DNA from: Gammaproteobacteria bacterium
GTDB taxonomy: Bacteria > Pseudomonadota > Gammaproteobacteria > UBA9339
Assembly (NCBI GenBank): GCA_018814965.1
Contig: JAHIYS010000225.1
Span: 1-8,890 of the forward strand
DNA length: 8,890 nt
Direction of reading: 5' to 3'
Made by a program: the position numbers and the translations under genes. Positions 6,245 to 8,890 of the stretch are shown piece after piece. The notes under the pieces were generated by a model. The model was not told the origin of the DNA and did no database searches. It worked only from the letters and a program-made list of their open reading frames with translations. Within the stretch, counting starts at the first letter, position 1, and the number at the start of each line of letters is the position of its first letter.

Positions 6245-7579
6245 TTAAGATCCTTGTAGATAGTTTAACATGCTTTGCATTTTAGATCCTTTAAGACGTG
6301 ACATCATTTTTTGCATCTGTTCAAATTGCTTTAATAGGCGATTGATATCTTGTACCTGAGTGCCTGAACCTTTGGCAATTCTTTGTTTATTTGATCCTTT
6401 GATAAATGCAGGAAAATGTCTTTCACGAGGAGTCATAGAGTTAATAATTACTTCCATTTTGATCAAAGTTTGTTCGCTATTTGCTCTGTTTGCTTGAGGC
6501 ATATTGCCCAAGCCAGGCAGTTTAGTTAGAAGATTGCTGATGCCGCCCATGTTGCGCATTTGCTGTAGTTGTTCTCGGAAGTCCTCAAGATCGAAAGCTT
6601 TTCCTTTTTGAAATTTTTTGGCGAGTTTTTCAGCTTTTTTATGGTCAATTTTATTATGAGCATCTTCTACTAATGTTAAGATATCACCCATGCCTAAGAT
6701 ACGTGAAGCGATTCTGTCAGGGTAAAATGGTTCTAGGGCATCTATCTTTTCGCCAGTACCAATAAATTTGATTGGTTGGCCAGTGGTAATCCTCATGGAT
6801 AGTGCCGCGCCACCGCGAGCATCACCATCAGTTTTGGTAAGAATTATACCGGTTAATAAAACGGTATCAGCAAATGATTTAGCAGTATTTACAGCATCTT
6901 GCCCCATCATGCTATCTACTACCAAAAGGGTTTCAAGAGGTTCGATTTGTTGGTGTAGATGCTTTATTTCTTCCATCATCTCTTGGTCGATATGTAAGCG
7001 ACCAGCAGTATCGATAATTATAGTATCAATCAATTGATTTTTGGCTTGAGTTATTGCTGCCCGAGCAATTGTAATTGGGTCATCGTTGGGATTGCTTGCG
7101 AAGTTATGAACATCAATTTGTTGTGCTAAAATTTTTAATTGTTCAATAGCTGCAGGACGATGAATATCAGTGCTGGCTAGAAGAACCGACTTTTTTTGTG
7201 TGGTTTTTAACCAGTGGGCTAGTTTGGCTACCGTAGTGGTTTTACCGCTTCCTTGAAGTCCAACCACCATAATTACTACTGGAGGTTGGGCTTGTAGATT
7301 TAGTGAGGCAGAGTGTTCCCCTAAGGTTGCAATCAGTTCGTCGTGTACTACCTTGATTAAGGCGTCGCCAGGTCTTAGGCTGGTTAAGACTTTTTGGCCA
7401 ATCGCTTTGGTTTGAACATTATCAAGAAAAGTATTGGCTATTGAAAGTGATACGTCAGCTTCAAGCAAGGCAGTGCGAACATCGCTTAGTGATTCTTTGA
7501 TATTTTCTTCGGTTAAGCGTCCACGACCAGTTAGACTTTTAACAACGCTAGTTAAGCGTTCGGATAAATTATTAAACAT
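6245..7579 (-). CDS. ffh: Signal recognition particle protein Ffh
   Basis: GTPase of the signal recognition particle; binds 4.5S RNA and hydrophobic signal sequences on nascent chains and docks with FtsY at the inner membrane. It has 444 residues (E. coli 453). The N domain is 1-95; the G domain has G1 GLQGSGKTT (107-115), the DIHRPAAIEQL insertion-side motif (138-148), DTAGR (190-194) and TKTDGDARGG (248-257); the methionine-rich M domain begins near 328, with the RNA-binding QRIAKGSGTQVQDINRLLKQ region (399-418) and a Met-rich end (QMQKMMSRLKGSKMQSML). ATG 7579 is preceded by AAAGGAA about 9 bases upstream and by a plausible promoter. It appears to be the first gene of ffh-lptB-hpf-birA. 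The usual neighbour rpsP is not present downstream. Confidence 0.98.
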   Translation of the reverse strand: MFNNLSERLTSVVKSLTGRGRLTEENIKESLSDVRTALLEADVSLSIANTFLDNVQTKAIGQKVLTSLRPGDALIKVVHDELIATLGEHSASLNLQAQPPVVIMVVGLQGSGKTTTVAKLAHWLKTTQKKSVLLASTDIHRPAAIEQLKILAQQIDVHNFASNPNDDPITIARAAITQAKNQLIDTIIIDTAGRLHIDQEMMEEIKHLHQQIEPLETLLVVDSMMGQDAVNTAKSFADTVLLTGIILTKTDGDARGGAALSMRITTGQPIKFIGTGEKIDALEPFYPDRIASRILGMGDILTLVEDAHNKIDHKKAEKLAKKFQKGKAFDLEDFREQLQQMRNMGGISNLLTKLPGLGNMPQANRANSEQTLIKMEVIINSMTPRERHFPAFIKGSNKQRIAKGSGTQVQDINRLLKQFEQMQKMMSRLKGSKMQSMLNYLQGS

Positions 7580-7745
7580 ATAAGATATTCCTTTGTAAAA
7601 TTCCCTACAGTATAAATTATTCAGGAGGAATTTGAAATTTAAAAAACACGGTATTTTAGTTTAATTATTTTTAGTTGATAATTTTTCTTTAAATTATCCC
7701 TCAGAACCAGCTGTATTGGTTAATTTTATGGTTTGTATTTTAGGA
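7580..7745. other. Divergent intergenic region ffh / fimT-like gene
   Basis: An AT-rich region of about 150 bases between two divergent genes. It holds the ffh promoter candidate. For the plus strand, GATAAT at 7677-7682 is a possible -10 but has no acceptable -35, so the pilin promoter is not resolved. A short AACCA/TGGTT inverted repeat (7705-7709 and 7717-7721) lies just before the pilin gene. No CRP-like or competence-box sequence was recognised with confidence. Confidence 0.4.
7609..7637 (-). promoter_or_regulatory. Predicted sigma70 promoter of the ffh block
   Basis: On the minus strand TATACT (7614-7609) is one base from the TATAAT consensus, and TTTCAA (7637-7632) lies 17 bases upstream as a weak -35 (3 of 6 matches). 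Transcription would start near 7602, leaving about 23 bases of leader before the ffh ATG, with AAAGGAA inside it. Prediction only; the -35 is poor. Confidence 0.45.
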
Positions 7746-8267
7746 ATGGTAAAAAATAGATTGCAGCAGGCTTTTTCTCTTATCGAGATCTTATTCGTTT
7801 TAGCGATTTTTAGTATAATGTTGCTAATGTTGGTTCCCAATAAAAGGGTGCTTGTAGGAAAAAATCGTGCTTTGAGTTATGTCAATGAACTAAGATCAGC
7901 TCTACAATTTACCCGCATTAGTGCTATTAAGTTTGGTGAGCCAGTGATTTTTTGTGGAAGTAAAGATCATAAAAGCTGTGATGATCGGTGGGATGAGGGA
8001 CAGATCGTTATAACCAGGTCAAATAAGGTCCTGCGAGTTTTTCCTAGGGTTTTTGCTGGGGATAAGTTAATTTGGCAAGGAAGTATCCTTGCAAAAGATC
8101 AGATAACTTTTTTGCCAAATGGAGCTACCAAGGAGCAACGCGGGCATTTTTATTATTGTTTTGGCAATAGCCCAGGGGATGGGCTGGCGGTGATTTTGGA
8201 GGCAACCGGTAGAGTTAGGATTTCAGATAAAACCCCAGATAATAAAACAATTAGTTGTAATTTCTGA
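7746..8267 (+). CDS. Type IV pilus minor pseudopilin, FimT/GspH family
   Basis: A class III prepilin-like protein: short basic leader (MVKNRLQQA), cleavage/methylation region AFSLIE with Glu+5, then a hydrophobic helix (about 12-30) that anchors the protein in the inner membrane before assembly. The rest is a soluble GspH/FimT-type domain with ITFLPNGA (120-127), Cys70/Cys78 and Cys138/Cys171 as possible disulfides, and a C-terminal ATGRVRIS containing GRxR (155-158), the motif reported for FimT, the DNA-binding minor pilin of natural transformation. Position -1 is Ala instead of the usual Gly. The start is uncertain: ATG 7746 gives a 9-residue leader typical of these pilins (173 residues); the same frame also offers ATG 7728 and TTG 7716, and none has a well-spaced Shine-Dalgarno. 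No other pilus genes are in the window, so FimT rather than a general-secretion GspH is inferred. Confidence 0.85.
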   Translation: MVKNRLQQAFSLIEILFVLAIFSIMLLMLVPNKRVLVGKNRALSYVNELRSALQFTRISAIKFGEPVIFCGSKDHKSCDDRWDEGQIVITRSNKVLRVFPRVFAGDKLIWQGSILAKDQITFLPNGATKEQRGHFYYCFGNSPGDGLAVILEATGRVRISDKTPDNKTISCNF

Positions 8268-8282
8268 TCGGAGGTTTATATA

Positions 8283-8306
8283 ATGGCAGCTTATTTGATT
8301 AGATAA
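8283..8306 (+). other. Seven-codon ORF with strong ribosome binding site upstream of adk
   Basis: GGAGG at 8270-8274 is followed eight bases later by ATG and the codons for MAAYLIR, ending in TAA at 8304-8306, 17 bases before the adk GTG. The site begins right after the pilin stop. The Shine-Dalgarno is better than that of most genes in the window. It could be a leader peptide that couples ribosomes into adk, a decayed start of a former gene, or chance. The peptide has no recognisable family. Confidence 0.35.
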
Positions 8307-8323
8307 TAGCGGGGGATAGTAAA

Positions 8324-8890
8324 GTGCGTATAGTGTTATTAGGTTGTCCAGGGGCTGGAAAAGGAACGCAAGCACAATATTTAGCTAAACATTATAATAT
8401 TCCTTTGATCTCTACTGGGAATATGTTGCGATCCGCGGTAGAGGAAGGCACTGAGCTTGGCTTAAAGGTAAAGCAGGTAATGGAAAGTGGGGCTTTGGTG
8501 TCTGACGACATCATAATGGCGCTGGTTCGAGAGCGTTTACAACTAAATGATTGCAAGGGTGGTTATTTATTAGATGGTTTTCCTCGGACAATTGCTCAGG
8601 CTGAATCATTATACAGGGCAGGGATTGATGTTGATTATGTGATAGAGATTTTTGTTCATGAAGACGATATTGTTGAGCGTTTAAGCGGGCGTCGTATTCA
8701 TCCAGAATCAGGTAGAGCGTATCATTTACAGTATAATCCTCCAAAAAAACCTGGAATAGATGATGTGACCGGTGAAACTTTAGTGCAAAGAGAGGACGAT
8801 AAAGAGGAAACGATCCGCAAGCGTCTGCGGGTTTATCATGAAAAAACAGAGCCTCTTATCAAATATTACCAGTCTTTGGCAGCTAAAAAA
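8324..8890 (+). CDS. adk: Adenylate kinase Adk, 5' part (3' end outside window)
   Basis: Cytoplasmic phosphotransferase that interconverts ATP + AMP and 2 ADP. The frame is open from GTG 8324 to the window end (189 residues, E. coli 214), so about 25 residues are missing. It begins MRIVLLGCPGAGKGTQAQ, with the P-loop at 7-14, then STGNMLR in the AMP site (family STGDMLR), LLDGFPRT, GRRIHPESGRAYH and NPPKKPGIDDVTGE of the LID domain, and the Arg-rich REDD/IRKRL segment. The LID has the non-zinc type of sequence seen in E. coli (no Cys cluster). GTG is chosen because it reproduces the exact family N-terminus and has GGGGGA (8311-8316) seven bases upstream. It follows the pilin gene by 56 bases and may share its transcript. 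Confidence 0.97.
   Translation, partial: MRIVLLGCPGAGKGTQAQYLAKHYNIPLISTGNMLRSAVEEGTELGLKVKQVMESGALVSDDIIMALVRERLQLNDCKGGYLLDGFPRTIAQAESLYRAGIDVDYVIEIFVHEDDIVERLSGRRIHPESGRAYHLQYNPPKKPGIDDVTGETLVQREDDKEETIRKRLRVYHEKTEPLIKYYQSLAAKK

Noticed and set aside
6768..7037. Plus-strand frame opposite ffh
   Set aside because: Shadow of the conserved ffh G domain; no independent support.
7623..7664. AGGAGG followed by a 10-codon TTG ORF upstream of the pilin gene
   Set aside because: The spacing is too short, the start is TTG, and it overlaps the predicted ffh -35 region; probably chance.
8511..8744. Minus-strand frame opposite adk
   Set aside because: Shadow of adk; composition and translation show no family features.

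Overview
The window reads as a chromosomal segment from an AT-rich gammaproteobacterium (G+C in the thirties by eye, not computed). The protein sequences resemble gammaproteobacterial orthologues throughout, and the biotin gene order bioB-bioF-bioH-bioC-bioD is the one known from Pseudomonas-like gammaproteobacteria. The low G+C, a nonsense-broken hpf, an in-frame insertion in birA and a FimT-like competence pilin would fit a host-associated Legionellales-type organism (Legionella, Coxiella or Rickettsiella relatives). That placement is inference; there is no rRNA gene here to settle it.

Layout. Positions 1-4111 (+) hold the biotin operon: the 3' part of bioB, then bioF, bioH, bioC and bioD. 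From bioF onward each gene overlaps the next by 8-26 bases. The exception is a 134-base gap between bioB and bioF that contains a 10-bp-stem hairpin. bioA is not in the window. Converging on bioD, with a 10-base tail overlap, is a four-gene minus-strand block transcribed from about 7600 down to 4102: ffh (SRP GTPase), lptB (LPS-export ATPase), hpf (ribosome hibernation factor, interrupted by an in-frame TAA) and birA (biotin-protein ligase/repressor). A plausible sigma70 promoter lies just upstream of ffh. Divergent from ffh is a FimT/GspH-type pseudopilin gene, followed by adk, which starts with GTG and runs off the window end. A 7-codon ORF with a strong Shine-Dalgarno sits between the pilin gene and adk.

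How they work together. BioC and BioH open and close the methyl-masked pimeloyl-ACP route; BioF, BioD and BioB carry out the first, third and last steps of ring assembly; and BirA uses the product to biotinylate its protein target and, through its N-terminal DNA-binding domain, could repress the operon. The minus-strand block otherwise serves general cell biology (protein targeting, LPS transport, ribosome hibernation).

Most noteworthy: (1) hpf is intact in one frame on both sides of a single TAA at the place of a family glutamate; (2) birA carries a 69-base (23-codon) in-frame insertion bounded by exact 9-bp direct repeats, like a small mobile element with target-site duplication; (3) the pseudopilin ends with a GRxR motif like that of DNA-binding FimT, but has Ala instead of Gly at the prepilin cleavage site; (4) a short leader ORF precedes adk. 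I did not find an unmistakable novel multi-gene system; the window is mainly housekeeping with these local anomalies.
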